Positions 9,301 to 18,236 of a stretch of DNA of 64,000 nt are shown piece after piece (the stretch's first letter is position 1; each line of letters starts with the position of its first letter). Origin of the DNA: VSJD01 sp041653875 (GTDB lineage Bacteria > Verrucomicrobiota > Kiritimatiellia > JAAZAB01); assembly GCA_041653875.1 (NCBI GenBank), contig JBAZEM010000005.1, positions 62,001 to 126,000 of the forward strand, written 5' to 3'. The position numbers were made by a program, and so were the translations under genes. The notes below the pieces were generated by a model. It saw nothing but the letters and a program-made list of their open reading frames with translations. It was not told the origin of the DNA and made no database searches.

Positions 9301-10071
9301 TTACAAACCTCGCCGCGCATGAATACAAATCGTCGCGGGAAACATAAAGCGGGCAAGAAATTTATCTGCGGCATTGAAGGCAATTCGGATATAGCGTCGC
9401 GCCCATATTTTTTGTGTCCAACGCAATGGTTTTAAAATTATAAACCATTCACGAAGAACACTGTCGAAAAACGAAATACTGTCAATTTTAAAGCCTGCCT
9501 TTTCAACTAAGTCAGGCAGGGTCTTTCGATCATATCGTCGCAAATGACCAACTTCCTTGTCCCATGCAAAATTGCCGGTAAATAATTTGTGCACACGGTA
9601 GAGAGATGAATATAAAGTAGGCGCCATTAGAAGCAGATGTCCGTTGGGCCTCATGGCGAACAAAATCTTCTTGAGAAATGCCGCATCGTCAGGAACATGT
9701 TCTATGACGTGGCAACAAAGCACAAAATCGAATACTGCAGGCTCCTGCCAATCCTTTAAAAAATCCATTTGTGTAAAATTAACATTTTGGGCATTCCAAT
9801 GGCATGCGCTTTTTGTTGCCGTGTCCACTGCGTTTTGCGCAAGATCGATTCCGGTAACATTGCATCCGGCTTTTGCCATATAAAGGCTCATGCACCCCGT
9901 GTTACACCCTATGTCCAATACCCGCGTTTTTTTCGTCAGATGCGGGACGAGTGATTTGAGTACCGGGCTGTACATAAAATCATCGTTTTCAGGCACCTGC
10001 GTCAAACCGTCAAATCGTGAATATTCGGTCTCGTAAAAGGTCTTTAAGTTTTTCAGATCAGTCGTATTCAT
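9301..10071 (-). CDS. class I SAM-dependent methyltransferase
   Basis: A protein of about 256 residues with the class I methyltransferase core: motif I VLDIGCNTGCMSLYMAKAG, then an acidic NVTGIDLAQNA, and the post-I pattern FDFVLCCHVIEHVPDD that is typical of UbiE/Methyltransf_11-like enzymes. I choose the ATG at 10071 (MNTTDLKNL), which has AAAGGA about 7 bases upstream and overlaps the end of the flippase gene by 14 bp. In this setting it probably methylates a sugar of the polysaccharide or caps the chain, which is inference from context. Confidence 0.88.
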   Translation of the reverse strand: MNTTDLKNLKTFYETEYSRFDGLTQVPENDDFMYSPVLKSLVPHLTKKTRVLDIGCNTGCMSLYMAKAGCNVTGIDLAQNAVDTATKSACHWNAQNVNFTQMDFLKDWQEPAVFDFVLCCHVIEHVPDDAAFLKKILFAMRPNGHLLLMAPTLYSSLYRVHKLFTGNFAWDKEVGHLRRYDRKTLPDLVEKAGFKIDSISFFDSVLREWFIILKPLRWTQKIWARRYIRIAFNAADKFLARFMFPATICIHARRGL

Positions 10072-11479
10072 AGCTATTTCCTTTTTGCGTTCGCATTCTG
10101 TCACGGGTTATTCTCCACAAAACCAGCCATCCTATACAGACGACGCCGATAATTTCATTAATTATTAATGCAATTGTTGAAGCCAACGCCCCTATCTTCG
10201 GCAAAAACATCATGTTAATAACCAAAACACTGAATAGTTGGATTAAATTTATCAGCCAATAAACGCGCACAAAACCATAACTATAGCCGATAACACCTAT
10301 CGGACAAATCAAAGTTGCCAAACAATATCGCAGGCACAATAATTGACCAAGCAGGCAACTCTTTTCATATTCCACGCCAAAGATCACTGGGGCCAGAATC
10401 GGCGCAAATACAGAATAAACAGACATCGTTAAGGCGGCAAGCACACTAATCCCCAGTGTTTTCTTCAGGAGCCGCATCAAATGTTGTGGACATGTTATTC
10501 CGGAAGCCCTTGGCCACAGCGCCGTGTTCAGCGCGCCCAGCGCAATCGCAAGGGGCAAGGTGAATCTGGCTGCCACGCTGTAGACTCCTATTTTGCTTTC
10601 ATCAAGAAAATAGCCCATCATCCAAACGTCGGTTTGCATGGTTGCCATAACGATGATGGTGGATAGCATTTGAAAACGTAGAAATCCGGCAGGTGACGAA
10701 GCATCCAGTCCGTTATTTATGCCATGCCGGATATCAGGACTGGCGAAGATGCGACGAAGGCTTAGTCCTTTTAACGTGCGCATTACGTCTTGAGGCCAAA
10801 GCGCCGCCTTCGGCACCAACACGAGAAAAGCGAAGGCGCCGATTGCCGAAGCAACGAGATTGACAATCACCAGGTTCAGGAGCGACCAAAGACTAAACAC
10901 GCTCAAGGCAAGAATGCCCGCAAAGGATATAATCCTCTGCGCGGAGGTCACGGACGCATTGGTGGCAAACCGCTTGATGGACTGATAATAAATTGTCGGG
11001 ACAGATGCAAGCGCGGCGAAGATTCCGCCCAGCAGACCAAGCCTGAGATAAGGGATTAACGCCTCGCTATGCCACATCCTGGCTATATATGGCGCAATCA
11101 GAAAAAACAAGGTGGTTATAAGGAAAACGAGACTAAGACGCCAACGCAACGACCAGCGCAACACCGACATTTGTGTCGATATATCTTCGATCGCCGCGGC
11201 TCGCGAGGCATAGCGAATGGAGGTCTGTCCGATGCCAAGATCTGAAAGGACTGTCGCAACGCCCGCCAGACTCATTATAAGCGCATATTGCCCCATGCCT
11301 GTGGGACCAAGTCCACGCGCAATAAGAACGGAGCCAAAGAATCCCGTCACCACACCTACAAGTTGCGGAATGGCGCTTACGATAACATCCTTCACGCCTT
11401 GGCGAGAATCCGACAATACATGCCAAAGCCGATTCCACAAAGACGGGCAGAAGGCAAATGCTATGGATTTGAGGCTCAT
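10058..11479 (-). CDS. polysaccharide flippase, Wzx/RfbX-like
   Basis: A protein of about 473 residues with a repeated pattern of hydrophobic spans, characteristic of the MOP superfamily. The stretch GLGPTGMGQYALIMSLAGVA after the first span is the conserved motif of polysaccharide exporters that flip undecaprenyl-linked repeat units. I choose the ATG at 11479 because it overlaps the TGA of the upstream wecB-like gene in an ATGA arrangement. With the Wzy-like polymerase further along, it indicates a Wzx/Wzy-dependent assembly route. Confidence 0.88.
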   Translation of the reverse strand: MSLKSIAFAFCPSLWNRLWHVLSDSRQGVKDVIVSAIPQLVGVVTGFFGSVLIARGLGPTGMGQYALIMSLAGVATVLSDLGIGQTSIRYASRAAAIEDISTQMSVLRWSLRWRLSLVFLITTLFFLIAPYIARMWHSEALIPYLRLGLLGGIFAALASVPTIYYQSIKRFATNASVTSAQRIISFAGILALSVFSLWSLLNLVIVNLVASAIGAFAFLVLVPKAALWPQDVMRTLKGLSLRRIFASPDIRHGINNGLDASSPAGFLRFQMLSTIIVMATMQTDVWMMGYFLDESKIGVYSVAARFTLPLAIALGALNTALWPRASGITCPQHLMRLLKKTLGISVLAALTMSVYSVFAPILAPVIFGVEYEKSCLLGQLLCLRYCLATLICPIGVIGYSYGFVRVYWLINLIQLFSVLVINMMFLPKIGALASTIALIINEIIGVVCIGWLVLWRITRDRMRTQKGNSYEYD

Positions 11480-12645
11480 AGGCTCTTCTTGTTGCCATCC
11501 CAAAAACATGCGCAGGCAGTCAGTATCCGGTCGGTTGCCTTGCCGTCACCATAGGGATTCACTGCATTGGCCATATTGGCATAGGCTTTCGCATCGGTTA
11601 GGAGCGTGCTCACGTTTTCAACGATAGCGTCCTTGCCTGTGCCGACGAGTTTTACCGTGCCCATCTCGACGGCCTCGGGGCGCTCGGTGGTTTCGCGCAT
11701 CACCAAGACTGGCTTGCCCAAACTCGGGGCTTCCTCCTGCACGCCGCCTGAGTCGGTCAGGACCAACGTGGCGCGGTTCATCATGGCGACAAATGGAAGA
11801 TAGGCAAGCGGCTCGATGAGGTGGATATTGCCGCCATTTGCCTTGCCAAGAATCCGGTTAACCGGCTCGCGCACGTTAGGGTTGAGATGCACGGGATAGA
11901 CAAAATGCACATCGGGAAACCTGTGAGCCAGTTCGGTAATAGCGCGGCAAATATTCTCGAAGCCTACGCCAAAATTCTCGCGGCGGTGGCCGGTGATCAA
12001 AACCATTGCTTTATCCAAGTTGTCACTCACCAAAAACCGGGGCAAACCGGGTATCTCAGGCGGATGGATCTTGACCTTATCCAAGGCGATCAGCAAGGCG
12101 TCGATGACCGTGTTGCCGGTGACAAGGATACGCGTGGCTGGAATTCCTTCCTGGAGCAGATTGTGGCGCGCGGTACTTGTCGGCGCGAAATGCAAATCAC
12201 TCAGGCGTGTAGCAAGAACGCGATTGATCTCTTCCGGGAAGGGCGAATACTTGTTGCCGGTGCGAAGGCCGGCCTCGACATGGCCGACAGGGATTTTCCG
12301 ATAAAAAGCGCAGAGTGCGGCGCAAAAGGCCGTTGTCGTATCACCCTGAACCAGCACCATATCGGGCTTATGCTCGGCCAGATAGGCATCGAGGGCGGCA
12401 ATGACAAGCGCAGTCAGGCCTCCCAAACTCTGATTGGATTGCATCAGGGCGAGATCGACTTCAGGAACAACGCCAAAGACCTCCAGTACCTGGTCGAGCA
12501 TCCGGCGGTGCTGACCGGTAACACAGACGTGCGGCTCCAAGACCGGATGTTTCTGCATAGCGATGATCAACGGACAAAGCTTGATGGCTTCGGGACGAGT
12601 GCCAAAGATCAAGGAAACTTTTTTCTTCATTAAGTTCGCTTTCAT
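11476..12645 (-). CDS. wecB: UDP-N-acetylglucosamine 2-epimerase, non-hydrolysing
   Basis: A 389-residue enzyme that interconverts UDP-GlcNAc and UDP-ManNAc, supplying ManNAc or its uronic acid for surface polysaccharide. Family motifs are all visible: GTRPEAIKL near the N-terminus, VQGDTTTAF, PVGHVEAGLRTG, VLITGHRRENFG, TDSGGVQEEAPSLGKP and the UDP-binding ETTERPEAVEMGTVKLVG. Length is normal. It is the first gene of the leftward cluster, so its promoter should lie in the repeat-rich region upstream. A second ATG at 12630 is an alternative start. Confidence 0.95.
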   Translation of the reverse strand: MKANLMKKKVSLIFGTRPEAIKLCPLIIAMQKHPVLEPHVCVTGQHRRMLDQVLEVFGVVPEVDLALMQSNQSLGGLTALVIAALDAYLAEHKPDMVLVQGDTTTAFCAALCAFYRKIPVGHVEAGLRTGNKYSPFPEEINRVLATRLSDLHFAPTSTARHNLLQEGIPATRILVTGNTVIDALLIALDKVKIHPPEIPGLPRFLVSDNLDKAMVLITGHRRENFGVGFENICRAITELAHRFPDVHFVYPVHLNPNVREPVNRILGKANGGNIHLIEPLAYLPFVAMMNRATLVLTDSGGVQEEAPSLGKPVLVMRETTERPEAVEMGTVKLVGTGKDAIVENVSTLLTDAKAYANMANAVNPYGDGKATDRILTACACFWDGNKKSL

Positions 12646-12713
12646 TCCAATAAATTAGGCGACTCTGAGCACTTATCAAAGGCTTAGTGTCAATAGACAT
12701 AGCGCCCCCTTCC

Positions 12714-12779
12714 GAGCGGCTTGGGGTCAGTCCTAACAATAAGCAAGAGCGGCTTGGGGTCAGTCCTAACAATAAGCAA
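12714..12779. repeat. 33-bp unit duplicated in tandem
   Basis: Bases 12714-12746 and 12747-12779 are the same 33-bp unit, beginning GAGCGGCTTGGGGTCAGTCC, without spacer. A shorter variant of the GGGGTCAGTCC core is also present at about 14913-14921. Confidence 0.9.
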
Positions 12780-12873
12780 TAAGCTAATTTACCAAGCGTT
12801 GCGATCGCCCGTTCAAGGACGACGGACACCGGACACCAGATGACGGCCGACCGATGACAACCTACCGATGCGT

Positions 12874-12988
12874 CAGTGTCAGGCTTAAATATTAAACATT
12901 CTACTTCGCCGCCAGTCGCTAAAAATCAAATTTCTCGCGCCAAGCCGCCAAGATTTGCCAAAGAAACGCCAAACTCTGCCGGACGGAG
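12874..12988 (+). repeat. 115-bp direct repeat, copy 1
   Basis: This block, from CAGTGTCAGGCTTAAATATT to GCCGGACGGAGCG, is repeated in the same orientation with few mismatches at 14928-15041. The two copies bracket the DUF1016 gene and could have mobilised or amplified it by recombination. A shorter degenerate third copy (AATATGAAACATTCAGCTTC) is at about 15248-15292. Confidence 0.8.
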
Positions 12989-13720
12989 CGACTCAGGGTC
13001 ACTCATCAAAGGCTCGGTGTCAATAGACATAACGCCCTCTTCCGTGCGAAGCGCAGATTATTTATCTTCGATAGCGGTTTGTCAGATCCCTCTGCAATGC
13101 CGTCTCGGTTCATGGTCATGTCGGGCTTCCGTATGGCGGGAACAAGCCCTCCAACCCATCCACCAGCGCCGCCAGCAGCACGGCTTCCACCCGATCAGCA
13201 TAAGTTATTTATACCAAGAAATCCGACCGCGAAAAGGATGAATTTCCTGGTGCTGACGTTATAGATTACCGATTAACGCCTTGTGAATTGGATATTGTTA
13301 TTTTACGCCCATTTTACATCTCATTCCGATGGTCTTTCATGGTATAATCGCAGTTGCTATTCATCCAGTTGCGCCAGTTCGCATAGGCAAAGCACTCTCG
13401 CACAGGCGTAGCGCTCCCGGCGATTCATGGTCGGCAACTCAGGAAGATTTAGGCCCTGGAATTAAGACTTAACAGATATCCCCTCCTACGCGACCAGGCT
13501 GCGCCAGAGCGCTATGCCCAGGCGAGAGCCGCTTCCCTCTTCGCTCAAAGAGCTTCGGCGGACTCGCCGTCGCAAAGCGCTATGGCGGAGCGCGGCAAGT
13601 CGGAGGACAGGCCCTTCGACTTCACTCCAACTTGCTCACCCGCAACATCCGCTCCATATCGGTCTATAGCCCCAGCATTTTCATCAGCTCGTGGCGGACC
13701 AAGCTTTATCGTCCAATGTC

Positions 13721-14833
13721 TTATTCTTTCACGCTCCTTTCCGGAAAAACAGAACGAACCACTTCTGAAAGTTGCTTCGCTGTCGGCAGTTTACCCTTCA
13801 GTTCGCCAGGCAGTTTGGACTGTAGCCGATATGTCGCAACACCGATGGGATTGCGCTTGGTTTTTAAGGCATACTCAACTTCCACATCGTCCTTCTCGGC
13901 GCAAAGGATGATGCCAAGGGAGGGGTTATCGCCGACGCCTCGTTCCTTGTCGTTGAGCAGGTTCAGATAAAAATCCATCTTGCCTGAAAATTCCGGCTCG
14001 AACGGGCCCACCTTCAACTCAAACGCCACCAGCGCCTTGAGAAAACGATGATAGAAGAGCAGATCAATGAAGTATTCCTTCTGTCCCACTGTCAGCCGGT
14101 GCTGGCGGCCGACGAAACAAAAGCCGTACCCCAATTCGAGGAGAAAAGAGCGCAGGCGCTCGATCAGTCGGTCTTCGAGTTCACGCTCCTTGATCTCCCG
14201 GCGGATGCCGAGAAATTCGAGGTTGTATGAGCTTTTCATCGCCTCGTCCGCCTGTTCGGCGAGGTATTCCGGCAAGGCACGAGGAAAGTTATGCGTTTTC
14301 TTTTCCGTCACCGCCCGCTCATACGCCCCGGCCTTAATCTGATTGAGCAGGACATTCCGACTCCAGCCGAACTGGGCCGTGGCGCGGAGATAGTAAAGGC
14401 GGGCAGCGGAGACCGTAAGTTTGTTCAGAATCAGCAGGTTGTGTCCCCATGGAATTTCTGTGACAAGATGTCGCAGGAATTGGGCTGGATTGGTTTCTTT
14501 CAAATTGGCGACAGCTTGTCGCCAATTTGCTTCGTCAGCATAAGCAAGATAAAAGCGTTTCATATCTCGCAGGTTACGCGATGAAAAACCGGTCGTGGCC
14601 GGAAACGCTTCCTGTAAGTCGGCCGAAACCTTGTTGATCACGGATTCTCCCCACCCAAGCACGCGTTGTCTCTCCACAATCCCGCGCCCGATGTCCCAGT
14701 AGAGCAGGATCAGGTCGCAATTGACCGCCCGCGCCGCTGAGAGACGGGCGGAGTTCACCCGTGCCTTCAAGTCCTCCACAAACCGGCGATATTCCGGCGA
14801 GGCCATCACGGTCGAGTCGTTTGCGTTCTTCAT
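13721..14833 (-). CDS. DUF1016/YhcG family PDDEXK nuclease
   Basis: About 370 residues from the ATG at 14833 (MKNANDSTVMA); the open frame extends 20 codons further. The N-terminal DUF1016 part reads LILLYWDIGRGIVERQ and FSSRNLRDMKRFY, a DNA-binding helical domain. The C-terminal half is a PDDEXK nuclease fold, with YFIDLLFYHR giving the Asp and ALVAFELKVGPFEPE giving the ExK. This family is often found near restriction-modification and other defence genes, but its role is not settled. Here it stands alone between two direct repeats and upstream of a PIN toxin-antitoxin pair. Confidence 0.88.
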   Translation of the reverse strand: MKNANDSTVMASPEYRRFVEDLKARVNSARLSAARAVNCDLILLYWDIGRGIVERQRVLGWGESVINKVSADLQEAFPATTGFSSRNLRDMKRFYLAYADEANWRQAVANLKETNPAQFLRHLVTEIPWGHNLLILNKLTVSAARLYYLRATAQFGWSRNVLLNQIKAGAYERAVTEKKTHNFPRALPEYLAEQADEAMKSSYNLEFLGIRREIKERELEDRLIERLRSFLLELGYGFCFVGRQHRLTVGQKEYFIDLLFYHRFLKALVAFELKVGPFEPEFSGKMDFYLNLLNDKERGVGDNPSLGIILCAEKDDVEVEYALKTKRNPIGVATYRLQSKLPGELKGKLPTAKQLSEVVRSVFPERSVKE

Positions 14834-14927
14834 TGCGCCAGTTCCTTCAACATCTTCTCCGCCTCCTTCTTCAACATCACAACCCTGTGGCAAGCTGGGG
14901 TCGACAAGCCGGGGTCAGTCCAAGCGG

Positions 14928-15041
14928 CAGTGTCAGACTTAAATATTAAACATCCTCCTTCGTCGCCAGTCGCTAAAAATCAAGTTTCTCTCGCCAAGCC
15001 GCCAAGATTCGCCAAAGAAAACGCCAAACTCTGCCGGACGG
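14928..15041 (+). repeat. 115-bp direct repeat, copy 2
   Basis: This is the partner of 12874-12988, starting CAGTGTCAGACTTAAATATT and ending CTGCCGGACGG, in the same orientation. It lies just upstream of the start of the DUF1016 gene. Confidence 0.8.
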
Positions 15042-15095
15042 CTCGACGCAGAGAAGCCCTGAATTGAACCTCCCTGGGACTCCACGGCCAACTTG

Positions 15096-15260
15096 CCCGC
15101 AACATCCGTTCAATGCCGGCCTATAACCCCAGCATATTCATAATGGGGCTCCCCCGTCGCTCTGCGAGCTATGGGGGACACGTATTTAAAATCCGCGCGG
15201 CGCGCTGACGCTGTTGTTTGGCGCGAAACAGCCGAATCTGCAGGCAACAGCGCCAGACTC
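15096..15260 (-). pseudogene. decayed 3'-end copy of the GbsR/MarR-like gene
   Basis: On the minus strand the sequence repeats the end of the gene at 16283-16795, including RAKQQRQRAARI and a final MNMLGL-stop (intact gene: RARQQRQRAARV and MKMMGL-stop). The two parts are split by an inserted palindromic element at 15147-15178. Only the C-terminal end is left. A second, shorter remnant lies at 13655-13712. The function is lost. Confidence 0.65.
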
Positions 15261-15321
15261 AAATATGAAACATTCAGCTTCGCAGCCAGTTACCACACAA
15301 GTCAAGTTGCCGACGCTTATC

Positions 15322-15735
15322 CTATCCAGGAAAACTGGCGAGCAATTCATCGGGGCCGAGAACCTTCAGGGTTGCATGGCGAAAGTCTTGTTGATTTCGC
15401 GTAACAATGACTTCGGCCCCCGCCAGCCTGCCTGCTTGATCGATAACCGCGTCCTCAAAATCCGCGAGCTTGCTCTTGAGAGCTTCTTCCAACACGGCCC
15501 GGTTGACGAATGCAATCTCAAACAGTTCCATCAACTTCTGCAAGGCTTGACGGGCGACGGGACGAGGCATGGCTTGCGTCAGAAGATAGTCAATCGTCGT
15601 GATGGTGGTTGCGCACAGAAGCCCCTCGATTTTTGACTGCTCGACCAAACCGAACACTTCGGCGGATGCATTGACAAACGGCTGCCGCGCAAGAAGCACA
15701 TCAAGCACGACGTTGGTATCCACCAGGACCCTCAC
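15322..15735 (-). CDS. PIN-domain toxin (VapC-like RNase)
   Basis: A 137-residue PIN domain. Acidic residues are in place: MRVLVDTNVVLDVLL (first Asp), a central Glu region, ADFEDAVIDQAGRL (the DxxxD pair) and VIVTRNQQDF near the end. PIN toxins cleave RNA when freed from their antitoxin. Its ATG overlaps the stop of the upstream antitoxin gene (ATGA at 15732-15735), so the two are translationally coupled. The RNA target is unknown. Confidence 0.9.
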   Translation of the reverse strand: MRVLVDTNVVLDVLLARQPFVNASAEVFGLVEQSKIEGLLCATTITTIDYLLTQAMPRPVARQALQKLMELFEIAFVNRAVLEEALKSKLADFEDAVIDQAGRLAGAEVIVTRNQQDFRHATLKVLGPDELLASFPG

Positions 15736-15971
15736 GAATATTTCTTCCGTAGATGTTTACGATAGTCAGACTCCGGAAGGCCTCGACCTTTCAGAATGCC
15801 GACGAGCGAAGTTGTGATGGGGGGGAGCGCCGGCGCTTCCCGACGTCCCGGCGCCAGGGAGTCGAAGAACTCTCCAACTATTCGAGAAACCGACTTACCT
15901 CGCTGGCTCGCCTCCGTTTTGGCCGTCCGAACCAGCGCCGTGTCCATGCGTAATGTGAGTTTTGTATTCAT
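15732..15971 (-). CDS. ribbon-helix-helix-like antitoxin (DUF6364 type)
   Basis: A 79-residue protein from the ATG at 15971 (MNTKLTLRMDTALVRTAK). The short strand followed by helices, with ASQRGKSVSRIVGEFFDSL, is typical of antitoxins that bind their own promoter and neutralise a PIN toxin. It overlaps the toxin gene by 4 bp. The open frame continues to 16037, but the extra residues are not family-like. I infer autoregulation; I saw no operator clearly. Confidence 0.82.
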   Translation of the reverse strand: MNTKLTLRMDTALVRTAKTEASQRGKSVSRIVGEFFDSLAPGRREAPALPPITTSLVGILKGRGLPESDYRKHLRKKYS

Positions 15972-16282
15972 GCCGTACACGCTATTGAAATATGCACGTC
16001 TTGTCAATCTTGTCGTTTTTGGAAGGCGCAGAGTCACCCTGGGCGACTTAGGGTCAACCCTGGAATTAAGATTTAACGGTTTCTCGCCACAATTCGCGGG
16101 TCGTTTAACTGGATGTCAAGGAAATTTCTGCCTTTGGCGGAAACATCAGGGCCGAATGGCGCAATACAAGCCATTTTCACGCCACAAACGGCGGCGGAAG
16201 CCCGCTTCCATAAAACACAAGCGTTTTCCACTTGGAGGGCGGGCGGCCTCGACGGCCGCGCGCTTATCCTGGCGCCATTCGC

Positions 16283-16795
16283 CTATAACCCCATCATTTT
16301 CATGATGGGGTTGTTGAATACCCGCGCGGCGCGCTGGCGCTGTTGTCTGGCGCGATTCAGCCGGGTCCGCAGGAACTTGATCTCGCCATTATTTTCGTCA
16401 TTACCCGCCTGCCGCAGCAATGTTTCGGCATGGTCGAGTTCCGCGCCGACGGCGCGCAGTTTGCCACGCACCGATTCCAGAATCCCCTGCCGCAAAGCCA
16501 CGCCCAGATGCTCCACGATCCGGTAATAATTCTTGCGGTCAGCCTTCTTCCAGATTCGCTGAAGCAGTCCCAGGCTCTCCAGCCGGCGGGCCGCAATACT
16601 GACTGCGGCCTTGCTGAGCCCCAGGTTGCGCCCGATATCGTCCAGCGAGCTGTCGCCTTCGGTCATATAAATATCGCCCAGGACCTGCCCGATAATCCGG
16701 CCCAGGCCGAGATCCTGGGTGGTCCGGCCGGCCGCCTCGATCAGGCGCGCGCGGACCTCCCGGACGATTGCATCCTGCTGTTTAGGTGTTGCCAT
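16283..16795 (-). CDS. GbsR/MarR-type transcriptional regulator
   Basis: A 170-residue winged-helix protein. Helix-turn-helix residues lie around SLDDIGRNLGLSKAAVSIAA, followed by the wing RRLESLGLLQRIWKKADRKN. The region before it (LGLGRIIGQVLGDIYMTEG) is the GbsR-family signature. The C-terminal part is a basic coiled-coil-like helix. GbsR regulators often control osmoprotectant uptake, but no such gene is adjacent. Fragments of its 3' end are scattered at 15096-15260 and 13655-13712, so the locus has been duplicated and degraded. Confidence 0.85.
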   Translation of the reverse strand: MATPKQQDAIVREVRARLIEAAGRTTQDLGLGRIIGQVLGDIYMTEGDSSLDDIGRNLGLSKAAVSIAARRLESLGLLQRIWKKADRKNYYRIVEHLGVALRQGILESVRGKLRAVGAELDHAETLLRQAGNDENNGEIKFLRTRLNRARQQRQRAARVFNNPIMKMMGL

Positions 16796-17110
16796 CTTTT
16801 ACAATTTTGTGAAACCTGTGTGAATAGTAACACGCCCCGCCCGCGTGTCAACATTGTTCTTCTCGCCCGGTTCTACTCAGGGTTTATTCACGAATTCACG
16901 TGAAAGCCCGTCTATGTTGGCCAATTCGGACATGTGGCAAAACACGAATACGGGAAAGCCCTGAAAATGTCACAATGGACGCAAAAGAAGGTGATTCCGC
17001 GAAAAGTTTTTGTCCGTCATTTTGCCCGCCATCCTTATCTCTCATTTCATTAACAAGTTACAGACTCGCGGGAACCGGCCCTGCGAGAAGAAAAATTGGC
17101 GATTTTGCGC

Positions 17111-17138
17111 TTGCGTTCGGGGCGAGGTGTGATATAGT
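17111..17138 (+). promoter_or_regulatory. probable sigma-70 promoter of rpsB-tsf
   Basis: TTGCGT at 17111-17116 and TATAGT at 17133-17138 are separated by 16 bp, close to the -35/-10 consensus. This places transcription start about 135 bp upstream of the rpsB start. Confidence 0.55.
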
Positions 17139-17152
17139 GCCCGTTCATTGAG

Positions 17153-17266
17153 TCCCGCACCCTTAATGAGGTCGGGACGGAAGCGAGTGTTCCCCCGTGC
17201 CACGGGGGAGAACCAAAGCGGATTGTTCCGATCCTGACACCCCGAAAACCGGGGTGCGGAAGGAAC
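17153..17266 (+). promoter_or_regulatory. structured 5' leader of rpsB
   Basis: Three hairpins can be drawn: GTCCCG/CGGGAC (about 17153-17179), a strong GTTCCCCCGT/ACGGGGGAGAAC stem (17189-17213), and CACCCC/GGGGTG nested in GTTCC/GGAAC (17225-17266). The last ends a few bases before the AAGGAGG ribosome binding site at 17271. Ribosomal protein S2 leaders are regulatory in other bacteria, so feedback control by S2 is a reasonable inference. I do not match this leader to a known family. Confidence 0.5.
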
Positions 17267-17281
17267 CAAAAAGGAGGACTT

Positions 17282-18226
17282 GTGGCCGATACGAACGAAT
17301 TGTCTCTAACTGTCACCGTCAACGATCTGTTGGATGCCGGCCTGCACTTCGGCCACCAAAGCAAACGGTGGAACCCGAAGATGAAGCGCTTTATTTTCGC
17401 CAAGCGTGGCGGAATTTACATCATCGACCTGGCGAAGAGCCTTTCCCAACTACGGGAAGCCCAGCGCTTTGTTTACGAAACCGTTGCCCGCGGCAAGGGC
17501 ATTCTCTTTGTAGGCACCAAGAAAGCCGCCCAGGAAATCATCAAGGAAGCGGCCACCCGTTGCGGGCACCATTACATTATCAGCCGCTGGCTGGGCGGCA
17601 CGCTCACCAACAACCAGAACATCGCCAGCAGTGTCCGGCGCATGCGTAAAATCCAGGAGCTCGACAAGAACGGCTCGCTGGCCTCCATGCCCCAGAAAGA
17701 AGCCTCCCGCCTGCGGCACGAACAGGCCCGTCTCGAGCGCAACCTGAGCGGTGTCACCAACCTTGCGGGTATGCCGGGCGCGCTCATGGTCGTGGACGTG
17801 AACCGCGAAGCTATCGCCGTCAGGGAAGCCAACCGGATGGGAATCCCCGTGATCGCCATCGTGGATACGAACACCGATCCCGATCCGATCCAGTATCCCA
17901 TTCCCGGCAATGACGACTCGACCCGCGCGATCAAGCTGATCATAAACGTCATGACCGATGCCATTATCAAGGCCGAAGCCGACTACGCCGTGGTGCGGGC
18001 CCAGGAAAAGGCCGCCGCCGAAGCCGCGGCCAAGGAGCGGCCGGCCGCGGAAGCGGCGCGCCCCAGGGCGCGCCGGGAACGGAGCGACGACCGGCCGCGG
18101 CGTGGCGGCGGCCGCGGCGGCCGATCGCAGGGCCGGGGCGCATCGCCGGCAGGAAAGGAAGCGAGCACCAAAGCCGAGGCGGCTGAAAAGCCCGTCGCCA
18201 AGGCGGACGACGCCAAGCCGGCCTGA
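17282..18226 (+). CDS. rpsB: 30S ribosomal protein S2 with long basic C-terminal tail
   Basis: A 314-residue protein starting at GTG (17282), 5 bases after a strong AAGGAGGA. Family signatures are clear: DLLDAGLHFGHQSKRWNPKM near the start, WLGGTLTNNQNI and PGALMVVDVNREAIAVREAN. The core ends around residue 230. The remaining 80 or so residues are rich in Ala, Arg, Gly and Lys (RPRRGGGRGGRSQGRG), an extension absent from E. coli S2. It is followed by a hairpin terminator-like structure and then tsf, the standard pairing. Confidence 0.97.
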   Translation: MADTNELSLTVTVNDLLDAGLHFGHQSKRWNPKMKRFIFAKRGGIYIIDLAKSLSQLREAQRFVYETVARGKGILFVGTKKAAQEIIKEAATRCGHHYIISRWLGGTLTNNQNIASSVRRMRKIQELDKNGSLASMPQKEASRLRHEQARLERNLSGVTNLAGMPGALMVVDVNREAIAVREANRMGIPVIAIVDTNTDPDPIQYPIPGNDDSTRAIKLIINVMTDAIIKAEADYAVVRAQEKAAAEAAAKERPAAEAARPRARRERSDDRPRRGGGRGGRSQGRGASPAGKEASTKAEAAEKPVAKADDAKPA

Positions 18227-18236
18227 TTTGAGTTAG

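Larger units (their letters stand above)
12646..13720. other. repeat-rich region without a recognisable gene
   Basis: About 1.1 kb carrying short repeats and decayed sequence rather than a gene. It holds a 33-bp exact tandem duplication (12714-12779), a roughly 35-bp block at 12674-12708 repeated at 13002-13036 (it includes GTGTCAATAGACAT), the first of two 115-bp direct repeats (12874-12988), hairpin-like stretches around 13493-13592, and at 13655-13712 a remnant of the GbsR-like gene's 3' end (LMKMLGL-stop on the minus strand). The promoter of the wecB operon is expected at the left end, but I cannot point to one. Confidence 0.6.
14894..15321. other. intergenic region with repeats and a decayed regulator fragment
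   Basis: About 430 bp holding the second 115-bp direct repeat, a degenerate copy of the 3' end of the GbsR-like gene, and a 15147-15178 palindromic insert with CTCCCCCG and GGGGGA arms around GAGCTATG. I see no intact gene. Confidence 0.6.
16796..17281. other. divergent intergenic region upstream of rpsB
   Basis: A gap of 486 bp between the regulator and rpsB. Bases 16796-17110 show nothing I recognise. From 17111 there is a promoter-like pair and a structured leader (listed separately). No gene is supported. Confidence 0.6.

Noticed and set aside
13079..13264. A frame of 61 residues in the repeat-rich region
   Set aside because: Pro/Ser-rich, no ribosome binding site, and no pattern that I recognise; likely chance.
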